Below, piece by piece: positions 53,555 through 61,740 of a stretch of DNA of 64,000 nucleotides. Within the stretch, counting starts at the first letter, position 1; each line of letters begins with the position of its first letter. Below the pieces are notes generated by a model that saw only the letters and a program-made list of their open reading frames with translations, ran no database searches and was not told where the DNA came from. The DNA comes from Aeromonas veronii (GTDB lineage: Bacteria > Pseudomonadota > Gammaproteobacteria > Enterobacterales > Aeromonadaceae). A program made the position numbers and the translations under genes. Location of the stretch: positions 4,135,501 through 4,199,500 of the forward strand of contig NZ_CP157875.1 in NCBI RefSeq assembly GCF_040215105.1, given 5' to 3'.

Positions 53555-53584
53555 GTCGAGCCTCGCTCAAGCTGAATGCCATAA

Positions 53585-53616
53585 AAACGGCGCGCAGAAC
53601 TCTCTGCGCGCCGTTT
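53585..53616. terminator. terminator between the porin and methyltransferase genes
   Basis: A perfect 14-bp inverted repeat (aaacggcgcgcaga and complement) with a 4-base loop, followed by ctatttg. Serves the porin; also lies at the end of the convergent gene. Confidence 0.85.
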
Positions 53617-53632
53617 CTATTTGTCTCTCAGA

Positions 53633-54370
53633 TCAACGTAATGGCTTTTGCACTGACACCAGCAGCAGCATGGGTCGCTCTGCCTCTTCTGCCAGCGCCG
53701 GATTGGCGGCGATCTGCCCGGCCGTGGGGCCCCAATCCTCCACGTGACGGATCTCGAATCCCGCCCCGATCAGGGCATTGAGATAGGTGCCCAGAGTGCG
53801 GTGATACTTGATCACCCCTTCCGCCAGCCAGTTGCTGACCCGCTCGCCCTCCCGCTGATAGCCGTTGATGGGCCAGGATCGGCGTCCCTCCTCGTCCACC
53901 AGCCAGCCCTGGGGCTGGGGGCAGGTGAAGATGGGATGTTCCACCGAGAACACAAAGCTGCCGCCCGCCGCCAGGGCGCCGTGGATCTGCGCGAACAGGC
54001 TGTTTACCTCCGGCAGGTAGTGCAGCGCCAACGAGCTGTAGACCAGATCGAAAGGCTCACGACTCAGCTCAAGCCGGGCCAGATCCCCCTGCTGATAGTG
54101 GATCCGCTCGTCCCGGGTCAGTTCGGCGGCGCGGGCCAGCATCCTGGTGGAGAGATCGATCCCCGTCACCTCCCCCGCCCCCAGCTCCCGGGCCGCCCGG
54201 CAGAACCAGCCGTAGCCGCAGCCCAGATCCAGCACCCGCTTGCCGGTCAGGGCCGGCAGCATGGCCCGCAACGCCGGCCATTCCGGCGCACCTGCCAGCC
54301 CCTGCTGGGAGCGGGGCAACTGGGCATAGCCTTCAAAAAAGCCTTGGTTATCATAGATATTTTGTGACAT
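53633..54370 (-). CDS. class I SAM-dependent methyltransferase
   Basis: A 245-residue methyltransferase. S-adenosylmethionine binding is shown by VLDLGCGYGWFCRAARELGA (motif I) and the acidic VTGIDLS, with PFDLVYSSLALHYLPE as motif post II. FVFSVEHPIFTCPQPQGWL resembles UbiE/BioC-like enzymes, but the substrate is not known. The start ATG 54370 has AAAGCGTGAG upstream. It stands alone on the minus strand, behind two hairpin terminators and convergent with the porin. Confidence 0.87.
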   Translation of the reverse strand: MSQNIYDNQGFFEGYAQLPRSQQGLAGAPEWPALRAMLPALTGKRVLDLGCGYGWFCRAARELGAGEVTGIDLSTRMLARAAELTRDERIHYQQGDLARLELSREPFDLVYSSLALHYLPEVNSLFAQIHGALAAGGSFVFSVEHPIFTCPQPQGWLVDEEGRRSWPINGYQREGERVSNWLAEGVIKYHRTLGTYLNALIGAGFEIRHVEDWGPTAGQIAANPALAEEAERPMLLLVSVQKPLR

Positions 54371-54456
54371 CTCACGCTTTCCTTCTTCAGGTCATCGCGG
54401 CCGGGAGGCTGAGCGGTACAGCCATGAGCATACCCCTTGAACCGCCATCACCGGCC

Positions 54457-54490
54457 AAAAAAAAGCAGAGAACCCGGGCGGGCCTCTGCT
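54457..54490 (-). terminator. second minus-strand terminator before the methyltransferase gene
   Basis: Minus-strand stem agcagag / ctctgct, with a GC-rich internal part (gcccgcccggg) and a run of eight T residues. It lies 87 bp before the methyltransferase start. Confidence 0.75.
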
Positions 54491-54524
54491 CTGCTTCGTC
54501 CCCGCATCCAGGATGCGGGCCAAC

Positions 54525-54780
54525 AAAAAAGGCCATAGACGAGGCAGCGTCTATGGCCTTGATTCAATCGTGCAGTTGCGACCCGGCGCTCGCGTCAGGA
54601 CGAGAGCCGGAAGGTGACGGCACGATGAATGAGTGGGAGGCTCAGGCCTCCCCGGGCTCCGGACAATGCTTCATCGCACGCATCTGTTCGGAGTTCACTC
54701 GGGACACTCGCTGATCCGAGGCATAAAGAGTCATCTGGTTCACCGGGCCAAGATTGGCCGTTGAGAGAAGGGAGAAACTG
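54525..54780 (-). ncRNA. candidate small transcript with own promoter and terminator
   Basis: This region between the GNAT and methyltransferase genes holds no clear gene. On the minus strand a TTGTCA -35 (54815-54810) and TAGAGT -10 (54792-54787) are 17 bp apart, giving a start near 54780. A terminator follows at 54560-54525 (12-bp perfect stem aaggccatagac, loop, T6). The 255-base transcript contains a 30-codon frame, 54734-54642 (MTLYASDQRVSRVNSEQMRA...), but with no ribosome site. It may be a regulatory RNA, a leader or a short protein gene. A further hairpin lies at 54501-54519. Confidence 0.4.
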
Positions 54781-54843
54781 GGCGCCACTCTAGGGGCTGA
54801 GCAGCCCGCTGACAAGCAGAGGATCCCGACTCTGCCAGGTGGC

Positions 54844-55326
54844 TCACGACAATGTCTTCTGCCAGAACAGGGCGCGGCCCACCTCGGGGCTGAGTTCATA
54901 GCCCGCAAAACCACTGGCACGATAGGCGGCCTGCGCCACCTTGTTGCCCTCCAGCACCTCCAGCGTCAGCTTGCAGCAGCCTAGCTCCCGGGCCAGACGT
55001 TCCACCTCCGCCAGCAATCGCTTGCCGAGACCGCGCCCGCGATGCGCCGGGTGCACGGCGATGTCGTGGATGTTGAGCAGAGGGCGGCAAGCGAAGGTCG
55101 AGAAGCCCTCGAAGCAGGTAACCACCCCGGCGGGTTCACCCTCCACCCAGGCCAGCAGCACATGAGCATCGCTTCTCGCCGCCAGCGCCTTGGCCAGATT
55201 GGCCTGCACCTCATCCGAGAGCGGACTGCCACCCCCCATCTCGTCTTTCGCGTATTCGTTGAGCAGATAAACCAGCACCTCGCCGTGGTGCGGGTTGTGC
55301 AGGTCTGCCCTGATGATCTCTTCCAT
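54844..55326 (-). CDS. GNAT-family N-acetyltransferase
   Basis: A 160-residue acetyltransferase. The CoA-binding motif is LNIHDIAVHPAHRGRGLGKRLLAEVERLARELG, read here in parts: VHPAHRGRGLGKRL carries the pyrophosphate loop. CKLTLEVLEGNKVAQAAYRASGFAGYEL is motif B with the Asn and Tyr. The N-terminal part (ADLHNPHHGEVLVYLLNEYAKDEMGG) matches a group with an aminoglycoside-acetyltransferase-like start but no drug-resistance marker residues that I can name. It stands alone. Confidence 0.85.
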   Translation of the reverse strand: MEEIIRADLHNPHHGEVLVYLLNEYAKDEMGGGSPLSDEVQANLAKALAARSDAHVLLAWVEGEPAGVVTCFEGFSTFACRPLLNIHDIAVHPAHRGRGLGKRLLAEVERLARELGCCKLTLEVLEGNKVAQAAYRASGFAGYELSPEVGRALFWQKTLS

Positions 55327-55439
55327 TTTCCGTGTCCTGTTTCCTTAAGGTGGCATGGGCGCCACCGCACCCGGATGGTAAACCAGCCCCTTGCCACAAC
55401 CAAGACTCATCCGATGCATGACCTCAGGACAATGAGCCT

Positions 55440-55475
55440 CAACTGGCCGCACAACTGGCCGCACAACTGGTCGTA
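55440..55475. repeat. three tandem 12-bp repeats
   Basis: Unit caactggccgca occurs twice exactly, and a third time as caactggtcgta. The array lies 39 bp before a Fur-type box, in the 291-bp space upstream of the siderophore receptor gene. Confidence 0.75.
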
Positions 55476-55513
55476 GGTGTGCCACTTTTGCATCTTTGCC
55501 TTGCCAGTCAAAT

Positions 55514-55532
55514 GAAAATGAATATCATTAGC
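55514..55532 (+). promoter_or_regulatory. Fur-type box upstream of the TonB receptor gene
   Basis: The 19-mer gaaaatgaatatcattagc matches the Fur consensus at 15 of 19 positions by hand count and lies 86 bp before the start codon. It fits iron-repressed expression of a siderophore receptor. Confidence 0.72.
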
Positions 55533-55617
55533 GCCCTCCTGCTTCGGGAGCATTTTAATAACTACAAATAAATCAATAAGTTCAGGCCAACAGGTCGATT
55601 AGAAGAGTCACACGCAG

Positions 55618-57660
55618 ATGCAGAACCCCAACCCCCAGCGCGCCCTATTGGGCGTCGCCTTGCTGTCCCTTTGCGCCAGCGCCCGGGCCGAAGACGAGAC
55701 CCTCACCGTCATCGGCAAACGCAGTCAACACGAAGAGGTCGCCACCGCGACCCGCACCGCCACCCCGGCCAAGCTGGTACCCCAGACCATAGAGAGCATC
55801 CCGGCCAGCGAGCTGACCGCCTATGGCCAACCCACCCTGAGCGAGGCCCTGAGCGGCATTCCCGGGGTCAACGCCAGCGGTGACACCCGTTTCGACGGCG
55901 TCACCATTCGTGGCTTCAACGCCAGCAACGACTTCTACCTGGACGGTCTGCGCGACGACATGCAGTACACCCGCGATCTCGGCAACATCGAGCGGGTCGA
56001 GGTACTCAAAGGCCCGGCCGCCGTGCTCTACGGCCGTGGCAGCACCGGCGGCATCATCAACCGGGTCAGCAAGAAGCCTCAGCGGGGCCAGGCCTCCAGT
56101 GTCACCGCCCGGGTCGGCAGCTTCGACAGCCAGCGACTCGCGGCGGATCTCAATGCCGAGGCCGGTGAGCGGGTGCAACTGCGCCTCAACCTGGCCCAGG
56201 AGGACAAGGAGAGCTTCCGCGATGGAGTGACCAGCAAACGCACCCTGCTGGCCCCGTCCGCCAACTGGGAGATCACCGACAACCTGAACTGGCTGGTGCA
56301 GTACGAGCGCAACGGCAGTGACCGCACCCCGGATCGCGGCATCCCCGGCGTCGACGGCCGCCCCGCCAACGTGCCCATCGAGAGTGTCTACAGCGATACC
56401 AGCCGCGACTACATCGATGACGTGGCACAGTCCACCCGCTCCCAGCTGACCTGGGATCTGAGCGAGCAGTGGCAGTTGCGCCAGCAGCTCGGCTACACCA
56501 CCCTCGACAGCCAGTTCGACAACACCTATGTCACCAGCGTGAAAGGCGATCAGGTGACCCGCGCCCGCTGGCAGCAGGATCTCAAGGCCAAGAGCCTGAC
56601 CAGCAACACCGAAGCGGAAGGCGAGCTGCAGACCGGCCCCGTCGAGCATCGTCTACTGGTGGGACTGGAGCAGAGCTGGCAGGAACGCACGCCGAAGCTC
56701 TATCAGAACGCCACTGCCATCCCGCCGGGCAACCTCTACGATCCGGGTTCATTGCCCACCTATAACGGTGCCATGAAGCTCTCCAGCGACGCCAGTCACA
56801 AGGTCCGTGGCTACGGCCTCTATGTGCAGGATCAGCTCAGCCTGGGTGACTGGCACCTGCTCGGCGGCCTGCGCCGGGACGAGTTCACCGTCACCAGCCG
56901 TCGCAACGATCTCGACAAGGAGGAGACCCTCTCGGTCACCAGCCTGAGCCCTCGTCTGGGCCTGGTATGGAACCCTCTCGAGGAGCACGCCTTCTACACC
57001 TCCTACAGCAAGACCTTCACCCCGGTGGGCGGTGAACTCATCGGCATCACCCCGGGGGACAAGAACAACAACCTGGATCCCCAGCACACCCGGCTGTATG
57101 AGGGTGGGGTGAAGAGCGACTGGCTGGATGGCAAGCTGGCCACCACCCTCTCCCTTTACCGGTTGGAGATGTACAACAAGCGCAGCAAGGATCCGCTGGA
57201 CCCCACCAAGGTGATCCTCACCGGTCTGCAGCGTACCGACGGCATCGAGCTCAGCGCCCGCGCCCAGCTGACCGACGAGATCTACCTGCACGGCGGCGTC
57301 GCCATCCAGGATGCGGAGCAGGTCAAGGCGGATGCGGATCTGCAGGGCAAGCGGCCGATGAACGTCTCGCGCGAGAACGGCCAGTTGTTCGCCGGTTACC
57401 AGAGCGGCCCGCAGGGCTGGTATGGGGAAACCGGGGTGACGGCGGTGGGGGATCGCTTCGCCGACAACGCCAACACTACGGTGCTGCCGGGCTACGCCCG
57501 CTATGACGCCCGCGCCGGTTACCGCTGGCAGCACTGGGATGCCCAGCTCAGCGTGGAGAACCTGACCGATCACCACTACTACGTCAGCGCCACCAGCGCG
57601 GCCCAGATCATGCCGGGCAGCCCCCGTCAGCTGAACCTGACCGCGGCCTACCGCTTCTGA
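55618..57660 (+). CDS. TonB-dependent siderophore receptor
   Basis: A 680-residue outer-membrane receptor. After the signal peptide (cleaved near SARAEDE) comes a TonB box-like ETLTVIGKR. The plug domain covers about residues 55-155 (SEALSGIPGVN, VTIRGFNASNDFYLDGLRDDMQY, GNIERVEVLKGPAAVLYGRGS). The 22-strand barrel follows, ending in the aromatic LTAAYRF. The DGLRDDMQYTRDL and GRGSTGGIINRVSKKP wording is that of catecholate-type receptors such as Fiu, so catechol siderophores are likely ligands. A Fur-type box lies upstream; a PepSY membrane gene follows 45 bp after the stop. Confidence 0.9.
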   Translation: MQNPNPQRALLGVALLSLCASARAEDETLTVIGKRSQHEEVATATRTATPAKLVPQTIESIPASELTAYGQPTLSEALSGIPGVNASGDTRFDGVTIRGFNASNDFYLDGLRDDMQYTRDLGNIERVEVLKGPAAVLYGRGSTGGIINRVSKKPQRGQASSVTARVGSFDSQRLAADLNAEAGERVQLRLNLAQEDKESFRDGVTSKRTLLAPSANWEITDNLNWLVQYERNGSDRTPDRGIPGVDGRPANVPIESVYSDTSRDYIDDVAQSTRSQLTWDLSEQWQLRQQLGYTTLDSQFDNTYVTSVKGDQVTRARWQQDLKAKSLTSNTEAEGELQTGPVEHRLLVGLEQSWQERTPKLYQNATAIPPGNLYDPGSLPTYNGAMKLSSDASHKVRGYGLYVQDQLSLGDWHLLGGLRRDEFTVTSRRNDLDKEETLSVTSLSPRLGLVWNPLEEHAFYTSYSKTFTPVGGELIGITPGDKNNNLDPQHTRLYEGGVKSDWLDGKLATTLSLYRLEMYNKRSKDPLDPTKVILTGLQRTDGIELSARAQLTDEIYLHGGVAIQDAEQVKADADLQGKRPMNVSRENGQLFAGYQSGPQGWYGETGVTAVGDRFADNANTTVLPGYARYDARAGYRWQHWDAQLSVENLTDHHYYVSATSAAQIMPGSPRQLNLTAAYRF

Positions 57661-57704
57661 TCCCCTCCTGACCAGACTGGCCGGCGCAAGCCGGCCAGAA
57701 ACGC

Positions 57705-58325
57705 ATGAAAACCAAGAAACTCCCGCTCCACAACAACAAGTGGGTGCGCCGCATCCACGCCTGGGCCGGTTTTGCCACCCTGGCCCTGATGCTGATCTAC
57801 GGTCTCACCGGCCTCTGGCTGCAACACAGGGCCGTGCTGCCCCTGCCTGGCCCCCATACCGACAAACAGAGTGAAATCCTGACGCTGACGACGCCGCTGG
57901 CGGATCCCGCCGCGCTCACGGCCCTCTTGCAACAGCACTATGCCGACGGACTGGCAGAGGCGCGCACCGCCATCACCCCGCCCCAGACCCTGCCCACCCC
58001 GAGCGGCACGCTCACCCTGCCCGCACGCTGGGAGCTCAAGGGCGTCACCTTGAGCGAAAGCCTGGCCGCCAGCTATGTGCTCGGCACCCTGGAGGTGCGC
58101 ATCGAGCGCCAGCAGGCCAACTTCGCCGCCAGCCTCAACCGGCTGCACCGCGGCATGGGTACCGGGCTCTCCTGGCAGCTGATGGGAGATCTCGCCGCCC
58201 TGGCGCTGTTGCTGCTCGCCCTCACCAGTCTGCTGATGTGGAACAAGCTGCACGGCCCGTCCCGCCGTGGCATTGCCCTGCTCCTTGGCGGAGCTCTCGT
58301 CACCCTGCTGATCGCCTTGCTCTAA
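57705..58325 (+). CDS. PepSY-associated membrane protein
   Basis: A 206-residue inner-membrane protein with an N-terminal helix (IHAWAGFATLALMLIYGLTGLWL), a periplasmic part (residues about 42-160) and two close C-terminal helices (LMGDLAALALLLLALTSLLMW, GIALLLGGALVTLLIALL). Histidines in RRIHAWAG and NRLHRGMG sit where PepSY-type ferric-siderophore reductases bind heme. It follows the receptor gene at 45 bp and is probably co-transcribed and iron-regulated. A role in reduction or passage of the imported iron complex is inferred. Confidence 0.82.
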   Translation: MKTKKLPLHNNKWVRRIHAWAGFATLALMLIYGLTGLWLQHRAVLPLPGPHTDKQSEILTLTTPLADPAALTALLQQHYADGLAEARTAITPPQTLPTPSGTLTLPARWELKGVTLSESLAASYVLGTLEVRIERQQANFAASLNRLHRGMGTGLSWQLMGDLAALALLLLALTSLLMWNKLHGPSRRGIALLLGGALVTLLIALL

Positions 58326-58525
58326 GCGCCAGCCTGGCAAGGGGCCCCGGCCCGTTACATACACCAAAACGGGATCCTGCTCTCACCGGGGGTAACGTCA
58401 TTTTCGGGGGAGGTAACAAAGGGTAACCCGGCGCGGGCAAGGGTCACAGTTGTCGGCACACCGGCTGGCGGGGGTCGGATGCGGCTGTTAGGGTGCGGCC
58501 AGAACTCCAGATCCCAAGAGGAATC

Positions 58526-59560
58526 ATGCGCATTTCCAGTATCGAGTGCGGGCGGGTGCTGGCCATCCTAGCCGTGATGACCATCCACATCTCCCCCTTC
58601 AGCAACCCCTTCGATCCCACCCTCTGGGGGGACCCCCTCTATCTGTGGCTCGGGGGCATCATCAACCAGCTGTGTCGCTTCGCGGTGCCGCTGTTTTTCC
58701 TGTGCGCCGGTTACTTCCTGCAACCCAGGCTGAGCCAGGATCCCCTTGGGGTGGCGCTGCGTTACTGCCGCCCGCTGCTACTGCTTTGGCTCGGCTGGAG
58801 CCTCATCTACCTGCTGGTGCCCTTCAACCCGGTGGCGGCGGTGCAGCAAGGCTATCTGCCGACCATGGCGGGTCAGTGGCAGATGCAGATCGGGGATAGC
58901 CTCAACGCCTGGCTGGTGGGCGGCATGATCCACCTCTGGTTCCTGCCCGCCCTGATACTGGCGGTGCTGATCCTGGGGCTGTGCCAGCGGGCAGGGCTGC
59001 CCGGACTGGCGCTGGTGATGGGGGCGGGACTCTATCTGCTGGCCCTGCTCGGCGGCTCCTATGGCAAGCCGCTGCTGGGGGGCGAGTGGGCCCTGCTGAC
59101 CCGTAACGGTCCCTTCTTCTCGCTGCTGTTCGTGGCCCTCGGTGCCTATCTCAAGGCTCGCAACTGGCGGCCGGACACCGCCCTCGGCGTTCGCCTGCTG
59201 GGAATGGGGCTCGCCCTCTACGCCCTGGAGGCCTGGGGACTGCTGCGCTTTGGCGAGGTGCCCCTCAATCGTCACGACTTCCTGCTGGGATCCATCCCCT
59301 GGGCCATCGGCCTGTTCGGTCTGCTGCTGGCCAATCCCGGCTGGGGCGAAGGGAGCTGGCTGGCACGCCAGGCCCCCAAGGTGCTCGGCCTCTACTGCGT
59401 GCACATGATGCTGGTGGTCTGGCTGATGGTGTTCGGCCCCCAGGGCAAGCTCGTTTGGTGGGAGCTGCTGAAGGTGCCGGCCCTGTTCGCCTGCTCCCTG
59501 CTGGCCTATCGGTTGCTGGCCGCCACGCCGGCCAGCCGCTGGTTGCTGCGGGCCCGCTGA
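58526..59560 (+). CDS. acyltransferase-3 family membrane protein
   Basis: A 344-residue protein with about ten membrane helices. The N-terminal SIECGRVLAILAVMTIHISPFSN has the conserved arginine and histidine of acyltransferase 3 (OafA/WecH) proteins, which transfer acyl groups to sugars or lipids. FFLCAGYFLQP and HLWFLPALILAVLIL are also typical. The acceptor is unknown, but WecH-like O-acetylation of surface polysaccharide is plausible. ATG 58526 has AAGAGGA upstream. It is separate from the PepSY gene by 200 bp. Confidence 0.85.
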   Translation: MRISSIECGRVLAILAVMTIHISPFSNPFDPTLWGDPLYLWLGGIINQLCRFAVPLFFLCAGYFLQPRLSQDPLGVALRYCRPLLLLWLGWSLIYLLVPFNPVAAVQQGYLPTMAGQWQMQIGDSLNAWLVGGMIHLWFLPALILAVLILGLCQRAGLPGLALVMGAGLYLLALLGGSYGKPLLGGEWALLTRNGPFFSLLFVALGAYLKARNWRPDTALGVRLLGMGLALYALEAWGLLRFGEVPLNRHDFLLGSIPWAIGLFGLLLANPGWGEGSWLARQAPKVLGLYCVHMMLVVWLMVFGPQGKLVWWELLKVPALFACSLLAYRLLAATPASRWLLRAR

Positions 59561-59565
59561 CCGGA

Positions 59566-59919
59566 TCAGTCTGAGGTCTCGGCCTCATTCTGGCGCGCCA
59601 ACAGCTCGCCGTGAGTCAGGGCGAAGTCGTGCATCTGTTGCAGCAAGGGGATGAGGGCGGTGCCGAGCGGGCTCAGGGCGTATTCCACCCTGGGGGGCAC
59701 CTCGGGGTAGAGGGTACGGCGGATCACCCCGTCGGCCTCCAGCTCCTTGAGCTGGGCGGTGAGCACCTTCTGGCTCACCTCCGGCAGGCAGCGGCGCAAG
59801 TCCCCGAAGCGCAGGGTCTGATCACGCAGATGAAACAGGATGGCGGGCTTCCACTTGCCGGTCAGCAGGCGTAGCACCTCGTAGGCGGGACAGGGAACAG
59901 AAGACACGGCAAGGCTCAT
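59566..59919 (-). CDS. HxlR-family transcriptional regulator
   Basis: A 117-residue winged helix regulator. CPAYEVLRLLTGKWKPAILFHL is the HxlR signature with an N-terminal cysteine (Cys10) before it, as in redox or quinone sensors such as YodB and HypR. RFGDLRRCLPEVSQKVLTAQLKELE is the recognition helix part and EYALSPLGTALIPLL the dimer helix. It is divergent from the ydhR-like gene, which is a natural target, and a palindrome lies next to its start codon. It converges on the acyltransferase gene. Confidence 0.88.
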   Translation of the reverse strand: MSLAVSSVPCPAYEVLRLLTGKWKPAILFHLRDQTLRFGDLRRCLPEVSQKVLTAQLKELEADGVIRRTLYPEVPPRVEYALSPLGTALIPLLQQMHDFALTHGELLARQNEAETSD

Positions 59920-59924
59920 ATGTG

Positions 59925-59940
59925 GTTACTTTGAGGTAAC
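59925..59940. promoter_or_regulatory. GTTAC-N6-GTAAC palindrome between hxlR-type and ydhR genes
   Basis: A perfect 5-bp inverted repeat with 6-base spacing (gttactttgaggtaac), five bases before the hxlR-type start codon. Its position would suit autoregulation and control of the divergent gene. Confidence 0.5.
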
Positions 59941-60035
59941 TATGCCACGAAAAGGTGCCTTCTTGCAGCCAAGATGCCGGCTTCTTATGATGTGGGCTCA
60001 GCCATTACAGCCCAGTCCAGAGAGAGAGGTAAACC

Positions 60036-60341
60036 ATGCCCAGCCTGCTGCAGATCCATTTCAACTTCCCCCGCGAGATGATGGGGCCGGCCCTCACCGA
60101 GGCGGCGCTGCCGCTGGCGGAATCCATCACCCGGGAGCCCGGCTTTATTTCCAAGATCTGGACCGAGAACCCGAATACCGGCGAGGCCGGCGGCATCTAT
60201 CTGTTCGAGGATGAAAAGAGCGCCCTCGCCTACGCGACCATGCACGAGCAGCGGGTGCTCGCCATGGGCGCGAGCGACGTGCAGTACAAGCTGTTCGAGG
60301 TCAACGAGCCCCTGAGCCGGATCACTCGCGGTATCCTCTGA
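60036..60341 (+). CDS. ydhR: YdhR-family monooxygenase-like protein
   Basis: A 101-residue protein of dimeric ferredoxin-like fold. LLQIHFNFP, LAESITREPGFISKIWTEN, EAGGIYLFEDEKSALAY and VNEPLSRIT match E. coli YdhR almost word for word. YdhR is described as a putative monooxygenase by fold similarity to ActVA-Orf6, which act on aromatic polyketides without cofactors. It is divergent from the hxlR-type regulator, a family that often controls responses to quinones and aldehydes. Its 3' end overlaps a convergent gene by 20 bp. Confidence 0.9.
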   Translation: MPSLLQIHFNFPREMMGPALTEAALPLAESITREPGFISKIWTENPNTGEAGGIYLFEDEKSALAYATMHEQRVLAMGASDVQYKLFEVNEPLSRITRGIL

Positions 60342-60855
60342 TCCCCTCGCCAAGTCCCAGCCGGTAATGGCTATCCCCCAGCCAGACGAAGCCCAGCCGC
60401 CGGAATAACCGCTGGCTGGGCAGATTGTCCGGATCGATATCCGCCAGCAGCGTGGTCAGCCCCAGCTCCCTCGCGAATACCATCAGGGCACCCAGCGCCT
60501 CCCCCATCAACCCCTGCCCCCAATGGCGCCGGGCCAGCATGCAACCCACTTCTGCCTGACAGCTCGCCCGCTCGAAGCTGTGCAGGCCACAGGTGCCGAC
60601 GAGGCGCTCGCCATCCCGTTCAACCAGCCCCCACTCCAGAGACTCCCCGGCTGCCAGCAGGCGTTCGACGCTCGCCAGCATCTGCGCCACGGTGGCGAGT
60701 TCGGGAAAGGCGGGCTCTCCGGTGAAGCGCATCACGACGGGATCCCCGTAGATGGCGAACAGATCCACGCTGTCTTGCCCGTTGAGCGGACGCAGCAACA
60801 GCCGCGGGGTGTGCAGCACGGGGAGTGTATGGGGCAGCGGGTTCAGCAAATTCAA
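60322..60855 (-). CDS. GNAT-family acetyltransferase, RimJ/RimL type
   Basis: A 177-residue protein of the GNAT RimJ/RimL subgroup: LHTPRLLLRPLNGQDSVDLF at the start, WGLVERDGERLVGTCGLHSF, then GCMLARRHWGQGLMGEALGALM, in which RRHWGQGLMG is the CoA loop, and NLPSQRLFRRLGF as motif B. It may acetylate a ribosomal protein N terminus or another amine; the substrate cannot be read. Its end overlaps that of ydhR by 20 bases (convergent). Confidence 0.88.
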   Translation of the reverse strand: MNLLNPLPHTLPVLHTPRLLLRPLNGQDSVDLFAIYGDPVVMRFTGEPAFPELATVAQMLASVERLLAAGESLEWGLVERDGERLVGTCGLHSFERASCQAEVGCMLARRHWGQGLMGEALGALMVFARELGLTTLLADIDPDNLPSQRLFRRLGFVWLGDSHYRLGLGEGIRGYRE

Positions 60856-60892
60856 TCCCTTGAAGGTATGGGTGTGTCTCCCATGATGACGC

Positions 60893-61510
60893 CTAGAACC
60901 TCAGGGTCAATCCCACATTCGCCTGCCACTGGGTGACCAGATCCCCCCGCACCCGAAAGGCGCAGATCTCGGGGTCGCAGAGGAAATCCCCATCCTCGTC
61001 GAGCAGGGAGCCATAACCACGCACTTCGGCCCGCAGCGCCAGATGCTCGGTCAGGCGCGGCTGCACTCCGAGCGCCAGGGACATGGAGGGGGCCGTCTCG
61101 CTGTCATGGGCATCGAAGCGGGTCACCCCGATCCCGGCGCCGATGTAGGGGGCCATGACGTTGTCCGACAGGGTCAGCACCCCGGCAAAATGCAGGGTAT
61201 CCACCGTCAGCCGATCCGGCAGCGTCGGGGAGAGGGGGGTGGACTGGTGGCTGTAGAGCAGCTCTATCAGGCCGGGATCGTCCACCTCCTTGCTGATGAA
61301 GAAGCCCCAGTTGGCCGAGCTCTCCCCCTGCAGGGAGGTGACCGTGCCCCCATGCGGGGTCGGGACCGCGTCATCCGCCTTGTCAAAGTCGATGGCCGAG
61401 CTGTATCCCGCGAAGGGAGTCAGCTGCCAGCCGCGATCCCCGTCTTCGGCCGCCCAGCCCTGACCCAGCGGCAGCAGCAGCCCCATCACCATCATGCCCG
61501 CTCTCGTCAC
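60893..61510 (-). CDS. small outer-membrane beta-barrel protein
   Basis: A 205-residue protein with a signal peptide (cleaved after GQGWA) and alternating strands that end in an aromatic residue (ANVGLTLRF). GWQLTPFAGYSSAIDF, PYIGAGIGVTRFDA and LTEHLALRAEVRGYG are typical of eight-strand barrels of the OmpA/OmpW-like superfamily. Two cysteines (DFLCDPEICAF) in one outside loop can form a disulfide. Function unknown. It lies 37 bp downstream of nothing on its own strand and is divergent from exoD. Confidence 0.8.
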   Translation of the reverse strand: MTRAGMMVMGLLLPLGQGWAAEDGDRGWQLTPFAGYSSAIDFDKADDAVPTPHGGTVTSLQGESSANWGFFISKEVDDPGLIELLYSHQSTPLSPTLPDRLTVDTLHFAGVLTLSDNVMAPYIGAGIGVTRFDAHDSETAPSMSLALGVQPRLTEHLALRAEVRGYGSLLDEDGDFLCDPEICAFRVRGDLVTQWQANVGLTLRF

Positions 61511-61740
61511 GGCTCTCTCCCTGCTCGTCAGTTGATTGCAACGCGTTGTGCCAAAAGCATATCAGGGCCCCCGGCACCCCATGCTGCACAGGGGCTGTAT
61601 CGAATATTTTTAGGCCGCACGTCCTGCCCCATCCCCCGAGATAAAGATCCATCCTGCATGCGTCATTCATCTGGGATTAACCTCGAGCCCGTAAGCTGGC
61701 GGCGCCACAGGGGTGGCATCACAGAACGAGGATTTCAGGA

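Noticed and set aside
54364..54714. A 116-codon plus-strand frame before the GNAT gene
   Set aside because: It runs through three hairpins, two of them terminators on the other strand, has no ribosome site, and its product is low in pattern.
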